The notes below the pieces were generated by a model. The model was not told the DNA's origin, made no database searches, and worked only from the letters and a program-made list of their open reading frames with translations. A stretch of 8,689 bases of DNA, taken from contig JAKSCN010000475.1 in the NCBI GenBank assembly GCA_022360595.1, forward strand, positions 1-8,689, given 5' to 3'. This DNA is from Chromatiales bacterium. GTDB lineage: Bacteria > Pseudomonadota > Gammaproteobacteria > Chromatiales > Chromatiaceae. Each line of letters begins with the position of its first letter. The first letter of the stretch is position 1. Both the position numbers and the translations under genes were made by a program. Shown in pieces: positions 1 to 6,187 of this stretch.

Positions 1-1
1 A

Positions 2-892
2 GAGTTAGCTGATGAATTAAATATGCATAAAGAATATGCTGATGCAATTTTAAAAATAGGAAATATATACACCTTACTTGGTGATTTTAGCAAAAACTCC
101 GAATTATTATTTCAAGCTCTGGGTATTTATGAGAAATTGAATGACAAGGAATTTATAGCCTATGCTCTTAGTAGTATTGCTGCTTCCTATTATGAACAAA
201 ACAACCTGGATAAAGCATTGGAGTACGAGTTAAAGTCATTACCATTATCGCAGGAAATAAATGATTTAGATGGAATCTCAAGGTCACTTTCTAATCTGGG
301 TGTTATGTATGGAGACCTAAAAGATTATGAAAAACAAAAGCTCTATTACCGAGAGGCAATACGTATTGGCCATCAAATTGGTATCGATTTGGGCTTAGCT
401 GTAACGTATTTAAATTATGGTGAAGTAAATAGCAATTTGGATAAACTCGATACATCTTTTTACTATTATAACAAAGCTTTGCTAATTTTTAAAGAATTCA
501 ACAATGTTCGGTTAATTGCAGATGTCCATTTACTATCATCTCAAAACTATCTTAAAATGAAAAAAACAGAACAGGGGTTAACACATGCCCAAATAGCTTT
601 GCAACTGGGGATTGAAAATGATCTCTTAAAAACGATCCATCGATCATATAAAGTTTTGCATGAGCTGTATAGTTCAATGGGTGATATGGATAGTGCCTAT
701 AAATATTCTCTGTTGCAATATCAAATAAAAGATAGTCTTGATCTGGAATCCACATTAGTCAAGCTATCACAAACAGAAATGAAATATGAATTCGAAAAAG
801 TTTTGCAGGAAAATAAAAATAAACAAAAACTAAAGGAATATAAATACATAATTTTCTCTATTGCCTCAATCTCGGTATTTATTCTCTTGGTT
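2..892 (+). CDS. TPR-repeat protein fragment, Bacteroidota-like, truncated at both ends
   Basis: Partial coding sequence. The frame is open to the left edge, and the first ATG (base 23) has no Shine-Dalgarno and lies inside a TPR helix, so the real start is probably upstream. About six TPR-like helix pairs can be read, counted from that ATG at residues 5-38, 45-78, 83-118, 123-158, 163-195 and 203-237. A charged, Lys/Glu-rich coiled coil follows at about 245-272, then a hydrophobic helix at about 274-290. In Bacteroidota this order (TPRs, coiled coil, one membrane helix) usually precedes a histidine kinase, LytTR or LuxR-type output domain, and that domain is missing here. TPRs bind protein partners; the likely role is the sensory half of a signalling protein. 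The sequence is visibly AT-rich with AAA, ATT and TTA codons, unlike everything to its right. It joins in frame to a hydrogenase tail at about 893, which I regard as a chimera. The lineage is inferred from style only. Confidence 0.75.
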
Positions 893-897
893 TCAGA
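886..897. other. Junction between AT-rich TPR fragment and hydrogenase operon (probable chimera)
   Basis: Composition, codon use and protein family all change within a few bases. Left of about 892 is the hydrophobic end of a TPR protein (Ile-Leu-Leu-Val). Right of it is Ser-Glu-Pro-Asp-Phe-Trp-Asp, the segment that in [NiFe]-hydrogenase small subunits follows a conserved cluster-binding Cys-x-x-Cys near the C-terminus. Those cysteines are absent on the left side, so the small subunit has been cut in mid-domain. No inverted repeat, target duplication, integrase or tRNA marks the joint. An assembly or library chimera is the simplest reading; a true recombination event is possible but would have destroyed both proteins. 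Confidence 0.75.
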
Positions 898-1096
898 GCC
901 TGATTTCTGGGATGCCGGTGGTTTCTATAATGCGCTCTCTATTCCAACCAGTGATGTCTCGGGCACAGTGGCGTTAGGCACTGCTGCAGGTTTGGCGGTC
1001 GGTGCGGCTGCAGCCGGTCTGAATCATCAGAAGAAAGCCGAGGCGGTGAAGAATCACGGTACGGTAACTATCGATGATCTGGAGAAAACGTCATGA
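893..1096 (+). CDS. hynS: [NiFe]-hydrogenase small subunit, C-terminal fragment (HynS)
   Basis: These 67 residues are the C-terminus of a membrane-bound [NiFe]-hydrogenase small subunit, the electron-transferring partner of HynL. The piece opens with Ser-Glu-Pro-Asp-Phe-Trp-Asp, which matches the CxxC(S/T)EPxFWD region of the family, then a short link. Next is an Ala/Gly-rich hydrophobic stretch (about residues 24-43 of the fragment) ending at Gln-Lys-Lys, which fits the C-terminal membrane anchor. A charged tail follows. A full subunit has about 350 residues, so roughly four fifths, including the Tat signal and nearly all cluster cysteines, is missing left of the junction. Its TGA overlaps the isp1 start (ATGA), consistent with translational coupling. 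The following isp1-isp2-hynL order supports the name strongly. As it stands here it cannot be functional; an intact copy probably exists in the source genome. Confidence 0.85.
   Translation, partial: SEPDFWDAGGFYNALSIPTSDVSGTVALGTAAGLAVGAAAAGLNHQKKAEAVKNHGTVTIDDLEKTS
1079..1089 (+). promoter_or_regulatory. Ribosome binding site of isp1, inside the end of hynS
   Basis: CTGGAGAAAAC lies just ahead of the isp1 ATG at 1093, with GGAG at 1081-1084 and an 8-base spacer. The identical 11-mer precedes hynL at 3097-3107. It sits within the hynS coding end and supports coupled translation across the ATGA overlap. Confidence 0.7.
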
Positions 1097-1755
1097 ATGA
1101 ACCGATGGAATTTCTCTTGTGGGTACGCGGTCCCGCATTCGATATCGCGGCGCTGATTTTCATTGTAGGCATTATTTTGCGTCTGTTCGAAATCTTTTCG
1201 TTGGGCAGAAAACCAAACTTTTCTGAGCCGCGAGGCACTGAGTTTGGCCCCGGCATGAAAACCATTATGAATCGCTCTTTTCCTGAGAGTGGTACATTTA
1301 AACGCCAGCCACTCACTGTGATTGTGGGTTATGTGTTTCATATTGGTCTACTGATCAGTTTGGTGCTGTTCGTGCCGCATATCGAACTGTTTCGTGAAAC
1401 ATTCGGGTTTGGCTGGCCGGGTTTGCCCAATCCCATTGTGGACGCCGCTGCTGTGATATCCATAGTGGCACTGTTGGCGGCGTTGTGGCATCGCATTACC
1501 AACCCGGTGATGCGTGTGTTGACCAACCATGAGGACTGGCTGGTCTGGGCGCTCACTTTTCTGCCGATGCTGACCGGCTATCTCGCTTATCACAGAATGA
1601 TTGAGCCTTATCCACTGGTGCTCGGACTGCATATTCTGTCTGTTGAAGCACTGATGGTCTTTTTTCCTTTCACTAAATTGATGCATGCGTTCACGCTGTT
1701 CATTGCACGTTGGTACAACGGCGCCATGAATGGTCGCAGAGGGGTTGAGTCATGA
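1093..1755 (+). CDS. isp1: Isp1, NarI/DsrM-like b-type cytochrome subunit of the hydrogenase
   Basis: A 220-residue integral membrane protein of the nitrate-reductase gamma (NarI) type, as found between hynS and hynL in Isp-type hydrogenase operons. It is expected to bind b-type haem in the inner membrane and pass electrons between the hydrogenase dimer/Isp2 and the quinone pool. Hydrophobic helices can be read at about residues 15-35, 73-95, 113-132, 148-165 and 174-193. Candidate haem ligands are His83 and His96 (second helix) and His180 and His198 (last helix). The 18-residue spacing of the last pair equals that of the NarI ligands His187/His205. The start is fixed by the ATGA overlap with hynS and a GGAG 8 bases upstream. 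The stop overlaps the isp2 start in the same way. Length and charged loops are normal. DsrM, the membrane partner of DsrK in sulfur metabolism, is the nearest alternative name; the operon context decides for Isp1. Confidence 0.9.
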   Translation: MNEPMEFLLWVRGPAFDIAALIFIVGIILRLFEIFSLGRKPNFSEPRGTEFGPGMKTIMNRSFPESGTFKRQPLTVIVGYVFHIGLLISLVLFVPHIELFRETFGFGWPGLPNPIVDAAAVISIVALLAALWHRITNPVMRVLTNHEDWLVWALTFLPMLTGYLAYHRMIEPYPLVLGLHILSVEALMVFFPFTKLMHAFTLFIARWYNGAMNGRRGVES

Positions 1756-3029
1756 GTGAAGCAACACTAGAACGTGGACTTAATGCTTTTCGTGAGCAGA
1801 TCGATGCGCCGGTTGCGGCATTCTTCTCAAGCTGTGTTAGCTGTGGCATGTGTGCTGAGGCCTGCCTCTTTTATACCGAGACGGGCGATCCGAAATACAC
1901 ACCGATTCGTAAACTGGAACCTCTGCGCCGTGTCTGGGAGCAGGAGTACACCATTGTCGGTAAGATCAAGTCGCTGTTTGGTCTGAATCAACCGGTCACC
2001 GATGAGTTGTTGGAAGAGTGGCAAGAGCTGCTATACGACAGTTGCACCATGTGCGCGCGCTGCTCCATGGTCTGTCCGGTAGGTAATGATATTGCCTACA
2101 TGGTGCGCAAAGCCCGCGAAGGGATGGTGGCCTCCGGTAATGCACCGGAAGGTGTGAAAGGCGCCTCGATGCGTGCGGTCAAGATTGGTAGCCCGATGGG
2201 GGTGACCCTGAAGGCGGTAAAGGCGCAAATTAGACACATAGAGGCCGATAGCGGTTATCAGATCCCGATGGATGAAGAGGGGGCCGAATATATGGTCATG
2301 CTCTCATCCATGGAGATTATGAACTTTCCAGAGTATCTGGAGGCACTGGCTAAGATCTTTAAGCAGGCGGGTGCTACCTGGACACTCTGTTCCACCGCCT
2401 TTGAAGCGACCAACTCGGGTATTCAAATCGGCTCAAGCGATATCGCCCGTGAACTGGTGCAGCGCATTGTCGACGGGGCTGAGCGCCTGAAGGTGAAAGT
2501 GGTGGTGAGCCCGGAGTGTGGGCATGCCTATACGGCTATTCGTTGGGAAGGCCCGAATCTGATTGGCAAGCCCTTTAGCTTCAAAGTGGTCCATATTCTG
2601 GAGCTATTGGAGGAGTTCCGGGTAGCCGGTCGCATCAAAACAGAGGGCCTTGAGACCGACTCAATGACTTTCCATGATCCCTGCTCGCTGGTGCGCAAGG
2701 GTGGTGTGATTGAACAACCACGTAATCTGATGAATATGGTCACCACAAATTTTGTCGAGATGACGGACCACGGCAAGTGGAACTGGTGCTGTGGCGGTGG
2801 CGGTGGTGTCTCCAGTAACGAGGATGCTGAAGAGTTACGCATTAAGGCGTTTAAGCGTAAGAAGGAGCAGATTGAAGAGACGGGGGCTGATGTTCTGGTC
2901 ACTGCCTGCGCCAACTGCCGCTTAGTGATCGAGGAGGGGTTGGAGGAGTATAAGGTGGAGATTCCGATTACCGGCCTGTCCGAACTCGTCGCTGAACACC
3001 TTGTTGTGGACGAAGATAAAGAGCAATGA
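1752..3029 (+). CDS. isp2: Isp2, HdrD/DsrK-like iron-sulfur subunit of the hydrogenase
   Basis: A 425-residue soluble iron-sulfur protein related to HdrD, DsrK and GlpC. It probably sits on the cytoplasmic face bound to Isp1 and links the hydrogenase to thiol/disulfide or sulfur chemistry. That role is inferred from family relations and is not fully established. Two ferredoxin-type clusters near the N-terminus are visible as CX2CX2CX3C motifs: Cys28/31/34/38 and Cys98/101/104/108, the second followed by Pro. Two CCG-type halves follow. The C-terminal half is canonical, with Asp-Pro-Cys311, Cys346-Cys347-Gly in a glycine-rich loop, and Cys386/Cys389. The first half keeps only Cys213 and Cys256 and lacks a CCG. 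The ATG overlaps the isp1 stop (ATGA) and is preceded by GAGGGG at 1739-1744. An 82-base gap with a hairpin separates it from hynL. Confidence 0.92.
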   Translation: MSEATLERGLNAFREQIDAPVAAFFSSCVSCGMCAEACLFYTETGDPKYTPIRKLEPLRRVWEQEYTIVGKIKSLFGLNQPVTDELLEEWQELLYDSCTMCARCSMVCPVGNDIAYMVRKAREGMVASGNAPEGVKGASMRAVKIGSPMGVTLKAVKAQIRHIEADSGYQIPMDEEGAEYMVMLSSMEIMNFPEYLEALAKIFKQAGATWTLCSTAFEATNSGIQIGSSDIARELVQRIVDGAERLKVKVVVSPECGHAYTAIRWEGPNLIGKPFSFKVVHILELLEEFRVAGRIKTEGLETDSMTFHDPCSLVRKGGVIEQPRNLMNMVTTNFVEMTDHGKWNWCCGGGGGVSSNEDAEELRIKAFKRKKEQIEETGADVLVTACANCRLVIEEGLEEYKVEIPITGLSELVAEHLVVDEDKEQ

Positions 3030-3061
3030 ATGGAATCAGACGGTTCCATAATGAGATCCAT

Positions 3062-3092
3062 CGCTCGGCCTAACTAAATAATGAGCCGGGCG
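3062..3092 (+). promoter_or_regulatory. Intercistronic hairpin between isp2 and hynL
   Basis: CGCTCGGC (3062-3069) pairs with GCCGGGCG (3085-3092), eight pairs including one G-U, around a 15-base AT-rich loop. No T-run follows, so it is not an intrinsic terminator. It ends 6 bases before the GGAG of hynL. It lies in the only real gap of an otherwise overlapping operon. A role in mRNA processing, 3'-end protection of isp2 or setting the hynL level is inference. Confidence 0.45.
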
Positions 3093-3096
3093 ATTA

Positions 3097-3107
3097 CTGG
3101 AGAAAAC
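3097..3107 (+). promoter_or_regulatory. Ribosome binding site of hynL
   Basis: CTGGAGAAAAC, the same 11-mer as before isp1, with GGAG at 3099-3102, lies 9 bases before the ATG at 3112. It fixes the hynL start. Confidence 0.75.
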
Positions 3108-3111
3108 AGTT

Positions 3112-4860
3112 ATGAGCGAACGCGTAGTCGTTGATCCGATCACTCGTATTGAGGGGCATTTACGTATTGAGGCCCAAATGGATGGCCAGAATATTGGTCA
3201 GGCCTACTCATCGGGCACCATGGTTCGTGGTATTGAGACCATTTTGAAGGGGCGTGACCCACGCGATGCCTGGGCTTATGCACAGCGCATCTGTGGTGTT
3301 TGTACTTTGGTGCACGGTATGGCATCTATCCGCTCCGTCGAGGATGCCCTGAACTATGAGATTCCGAAGAATGCCCAGTTGATTCGGAATCTGATGATTG
3401 GCGCCCAGTACATTCATGATCATGTGATGCACTTCTATCATCTGCATGCGCTGGACTGGGTGGATGTGGTCTCAGCACTGAATGCTGATCCTAAAGCAAC
3501 GTCTGAGTTGGCCCAGTCATTGGGTAACTGGCCGAAGTCTTCACCGGGTTACTTCTCGGATGTGAAGAATAAGCTGAAGAATTTTGTTGAGGCGGGGCAG
3601 CTGGGTATCTTTGCTAAAGCCTATTGGGGGCATCCCGCCTATAAGTTACCGCCAGAGGCCAATTTGATGGCCACAGCGCACTATCTGGAAGCGCTGAGCT
3701 GGCAGCGTGATGTGGTGAAGCTGCACACCATTTTTGGCGGTAAAAATCCGCATCCGAACTTCCTCGTCGGGGGGGTAGCTTCACCCATTGATTTGAATTC
3801 CGATTCGGCCATCAATATGAAGAAGTTGGCCCAGGTGCAGGATATTATCAACCAGATGCGCACCTTTGTGGACCAAGTTTATGTACCTGACACGCTGGCG
3901 GTAGCCTCCTTTTATAAAGATTGGTTTAGTCGTGGTGAGGGGCTGGGTAACTTCATGTGTTATGGCGATCTGCCCAGCACCAGTATGAGTGATCCGTCGA
4001 GCTTCTTTTTCCCGTCAGGGGTGATCTTGAATCGTGACTTGAGCACTATCCATGATGTGGATGTGCATGACGAGTCACAGATTCAGGAGTTTATCTCTCA
4101 CTCCTGGTATGACTACTCTGATGGCAAAGATGCTGGTCTGCACCCTTATGAGGGTGAGACCACACTTAACTACACCGGCCCAGAGCCACCATACCAGCAG
4201 CTTGATGTGGAAGAGTCGTACTCCTGGCTGAAAGCGCCACGGTGGAAGAATATGCCGGTGGAAGTGGGTCCACTGGCCCGCGTGCTGCTGATGTATGCGA
4301 AAGGTCATGAACCGACACAAGAGCTGACCAACTACGCATTGAAGAAGCTGGATGCACCGATCGATGCACTCTATTCAACACTGGGTAGGACAGCGGCGAG
4401 AACACTGGAGAGCAAGTTGTTGGCGGATCAGATGCAAGGTTGGTTCGATGATCTGATTGCCAATGTCAAAGCGGGAGATACCAAGACCTTTAACGAAACC
4501 CTGTGGGAACCGAGCAGTTGGCCAAGCAAATGCCAGGGGGCCGGCTACATGGAGGCGCCACGTGGTGCGCTAGGTCACTGGATTGTTATTGAGGACGGTA
4601 AGATCGCCAACTACCAGGCGGTTGTGCCTTCAACCTGGAATGCTGGTCCGCGTGACCCGCAGGGGAAACCAGGGGCTTATGAGGCGGCGTTGGAGGATAA
4701 CCACCAGTTACACGACCCGAAACAGCCGATCGAGATTTTACGGACTATCCACAGCTTTGATCCCTGTATCGCCTGTGCGGTCCATCTCTCTGATGAAGAG
4801 GGTGAGGATATCGTCAAGATTCAGGTGACCGGCGGGGATGGGGCAACCTGTTCCATTTAG
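3112..4860 (+). CDS. hynL: [NiFe]-hydrogenase large subunit (HynL), Isp type
   Basis: A 582-residue catalytic subunit of an uptake-type [NiFe]-hydrogenase, which interconverts H2 with protons and electrons at a Ni-Fe(CN)2CO centre. The L1 signature Arg-Ile-Cys61-Gly-Val-Cys64 and the L2 signature Asp-Pro-Cys552-x-x-Cys555-x-x-His558 supply the four metal-binding cysteines. Arg-Ile-Glu14-Gly-His near the N-terminus is the conserved segment with the proton-relay glutamate. Maturation would remove everything after His558, here 24 residues ending in Thr-Cys-Ser-Ile. That is longer than the roughly 15 residues of classic large subunits such as E. coli HyaB. No Tat signal is present, as expected because the large subunit travels with the small one. 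No maturation protease or hyp gene follows; the operon ends at the convergent terminator. The preceding isp1-isp2 pair places it in the group 1e class, though subclass from motifs alone is inference. The function itself is certain from the motifs. Confidence 0.96.
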   Translation: MSERVVVDPITRIEGHLRIEAQMDGQNIGQAYSSGTMVRGIETILKGRDPRDAWAYAQRICGVCTLVHGMASIRSVEDALNYEIPKNAQLIRNLMIGAQYIHDHVMHFYHLHALDWVDVVSALNADPKATSELAQSLGNWPKSSPGYFSDVKNKLKNFVEAGQLGIFAKAYWGHPAYKLPPEANLMATAHYLEALSWQRDVVKLHTIFGGKNPHPNFLVGGVASPIDLNSDSAINMKKLAQVQDIINQMRTFVDQVYVPDTLAVASFYKDWFSRGEGLGNFMCYGDLPSTSMSDPSSFFFPSGVILNRDLSTIHDVDVHDESQIQEFISHSWYDYSDGKDAGLHPYEGETTLNYTGPEPPYQQLDVEESYSWLKAPRWKNMPVEVGPLARVLLMYAKGHEPTQELTNYALKKLDAPIDALYSTLGRTAARTLESKLLADQMQGWFDDLIANVKAGDTKTFNETLWEPSSWPSKCQGAGYMEAPRGALGHWIVIEDGKIANYQAVVPSTWNAGPRDPQGKPGAYEAALEDNHQLHDPKQPIEILRTIHSFDPCIACAVHLSDEEGEDIVKIQVTGGDGATCSI

Positions 4861-4880
4861 TCTGGCCTTTTAAATACATT

Positions 4881-4916
4881 AAAAAACCTCCACAAGTGAT
4901 CTTGTGGAGGTTTTTT
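4881..4916. terminator. Bidirectional intrinsic terminator between hynL and the convergent lipoprotein gene
   Basis: CCTCCACAAG (4887-4896) and CTTGTGGAGG (4901-4910) form a perfect 10-bp stem with a TGAT loop. A6 lies to the left and T6 to the right, extending the symmetry to 16 bp. Read on plus it ends the hydrogenase operon 20 bases after the hynL stop. Read on minus it ends the gene whose stop is at 4935-4937. Confidence 0.95.
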
Positions 4917-4934
4917 ATGGTTTACAGCGCCTGA

Positions 4935-6077
4935 TTAGGGATAGGTTATGTTGACACCGATGATTTTGTCGGCAGCTCTACTGTAATTGCAGGTGAAAGC
5001 GCGTTGCTGTGGAATCCCTGCGACCCGCAGACTGACCTTGCCCTTGACTAACATACCGGTTTTGGTCTTTGTGTACTTAGCCGATTTGATACCTTGAAAG
5101 AAAATATTGCCTTCACCGGGCTCATAGAGAGAGTGGGCGTGGCGAGCCAATGCATTTTTGCAGAGTGACTCAATATGCCTGTTATTAGTTGCACCTGTTC
5201 CGCCGCTGTTCTGATCAGGTTTAAACCTATAGTTGACGCTCTCTAAGCGACCCTTACGGGTATTGATATGGCAGGCGTATTCAATGTGTTTCTTCTGTTT
5301 GTCCTGCTTAAAGGTCGCCTTACCAGAGATATCTAGCTTATTTTTTGACCGTGTCCGCTGGGTTGAGCGGATATTGACTTTGCGGCCACCGTTACGCTCA
5401 ACCTTTTTGGTAACGGCTTGGTGGCAGCGCTCGGCATAGTTGATAGCAGGCCCAGAGAGAGGTTCGATCCAGCGGGTGGTTAGTGAGTCCAGGCGGTGGT
5501 GTTTAGTGTCCACCTTGCAGCTATAGCGCATTTTGCCGGTGCGGTTATTATGGCTAATATCATATTCACCGCTGATCTTTGTCGTGCGGGAAGAGAGTGG
5601 TTTGGTCTGTGTCTTCTGAAATGTTACCTGTGCACGTGGACCGATCTCGTTCTGGGCTCTCTCTCTAACGCTGTCGTGGCAAATGCGAACTAAGCGTTGC
5701 GGGGTGGTGCTGTGCCGATAATCGATATCAGCGTGCAGGACACGATCGGAACGGATGTTGACATCACAACTGTAATCAAAGTGGGTATAACGGCGACTCT
5801 CCCGAATGGTGCCTTTTCCTTCAACAGTATCTATCTTTTTAGATGCCTGATAGATGTCGGGTGTCCCGAATTGGACGTCAGCAGAATAGCCTCTTTGCCG
5901 CTTTATTTTATCTACGACTGCATCTTGGCAGAGATCAATGGTGAGATCATTGTCGTAATCGGCACCGCCACTGTAATCGGGGTAGTCATCTTTGATTGGA
6001 GCACAGGCAGCAGTGGTGGCAACGAAAGCCATAACAGGTAGCAGTAAAGTGCGTGTTGTTCTTCTGGAATGGTTCAT
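4935..6077 (-). CDS. Uncharacterised probable lipoprotein with four tandem two-cysteine domains
   Basis: I do not recognise a named family. The 380-residue product begins with a basic N-terminus and a hydrophobic segment (residues 11-24) ending Thr-Ala-Ala-Cys25, a weak lipobox. It is therefore probably exported and either lipidated or cleaved nearby. The mature part is four tandem copies of one domain at about residues 47-121, 130-204, 215-285 and 303-379. Each has one cysteine in an N-terminal helix-like segment (C50, C133, C218, C306) and one in a (Tyr/Phe)-x-Cys strand motif (C104, C187, C269, C363), 51-57 residues apart. A Gly-(Lys/Glu) turn precedes the second cysteine by about 17 residues. 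One disulfide per domain is likely. The protein is rich in Lys and Arg. A Gly/Ser/Asn linker (about 286-299) separates copies 3 and 4. GGAG (CTCC on plus, 6085-6088) lies 7 bases before the ATG. It follows pdxH on the same strand after 112 bases and may share its transcript. A periplasmic binding or envelope role is a guess. Confidence 0.85.
   Translation of the reverse strand: MNHSRRTTRTLLLPVMAFVATTAACAPIKDDYPDYSGGADYDNDLTIDLCQDAVVDKIKRQRGYSADVQFGTPDIYQASKKIDTVEGKGTIRESRRYTHFDYSCDVNIRSDRVLHADIDYRHSTTPQRLVRICHDSVRERAQNEIGPRAQVTFQKTQTKPLSSRTTKISGEYDISHNNRTGKMRYSCKVDTKHHRLDSLTTRWIEPLSGPAINYAERCHQAVTKKVERNGGRKVNIRSTQRTRSKNKLDISGKATFKQDKQKKHIEYACHINTRKGRLESVNYRFKPDQNSGGTGATNNRHIESLCKNALARHAHSLYEPGEGNIFFQGIKSAKYTKTKTGMLVKGKVSLRVAGIPQQRAFTCNYSRAADKIIGVNITYP
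4941..5939 (-). repeat. Four tandem protein-domain repeats inside the lipoprotein gene
   Basis: The copies lie at 5715-5939, 5466-5690, 5223-5435 and 4941-5171 (N- to C-terminal). First cysteines are spaced 83, 85 and 88 residues apart. The pattern is Cys-x2-(Ala/Ser) at the start, a Gly-(Lys/Glu) turn, then (Tyr/Phe/Thr)-x-Cys, and (Leu/Ile/Val) before a closing aromatic. The copies are clear at protein level but well diverged, so the duplication is old. Confidence 0.85.
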
Positions 6078-6187
6078 GGGTAAGCTCCAAGCTAATCCGT
6101 TTTTTTGTATCGAGTTGGCCTAAGTCTAGAGTGACTTATCTGAACACAGCCTGAATGTTAACAGTCTCAGACTGCTTGCATATTTGG

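Noticed and set aside
886..897. Mobile-element or attachment-site boundary at the composition change
   Set aside because: I saw no terminal inverted repeats, direct repeats, integrase, transposase or tRNA gene near the joint.
23..1096. A single 357-residue TPR-hydrogenase fusion protein as a new system
   Set aside because: The abrupt composition change and the mid-domain cut of the small subunit make two unrelated fragments far more likely, so I annotated them separately.
2528..3061. Minus-strand 177-residue frame opposite isp2
   Set aside because: It lies wholly over the conserved CCG half of Isp2 and reads as low-complexity Ser/Pro-rich translation; it is a shadow.
5233..6041. Plus-strand open frames opposite the lipoprotein gene
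   Set aside because: They lack coherent domain content and good ribosome sites, while the minus-strand frame has a signal peptide, a Shine-Dalgarno and four matching repeats.
6162..6174. CAGTC-TCA-GACTG hairpin after the pdxH stop
   Set aside because: The core is only 5 bp and no T-run follows on the minus strand, so I do not call it a terminator; pdxH and the lipoprotein gene may be co-transcribed.
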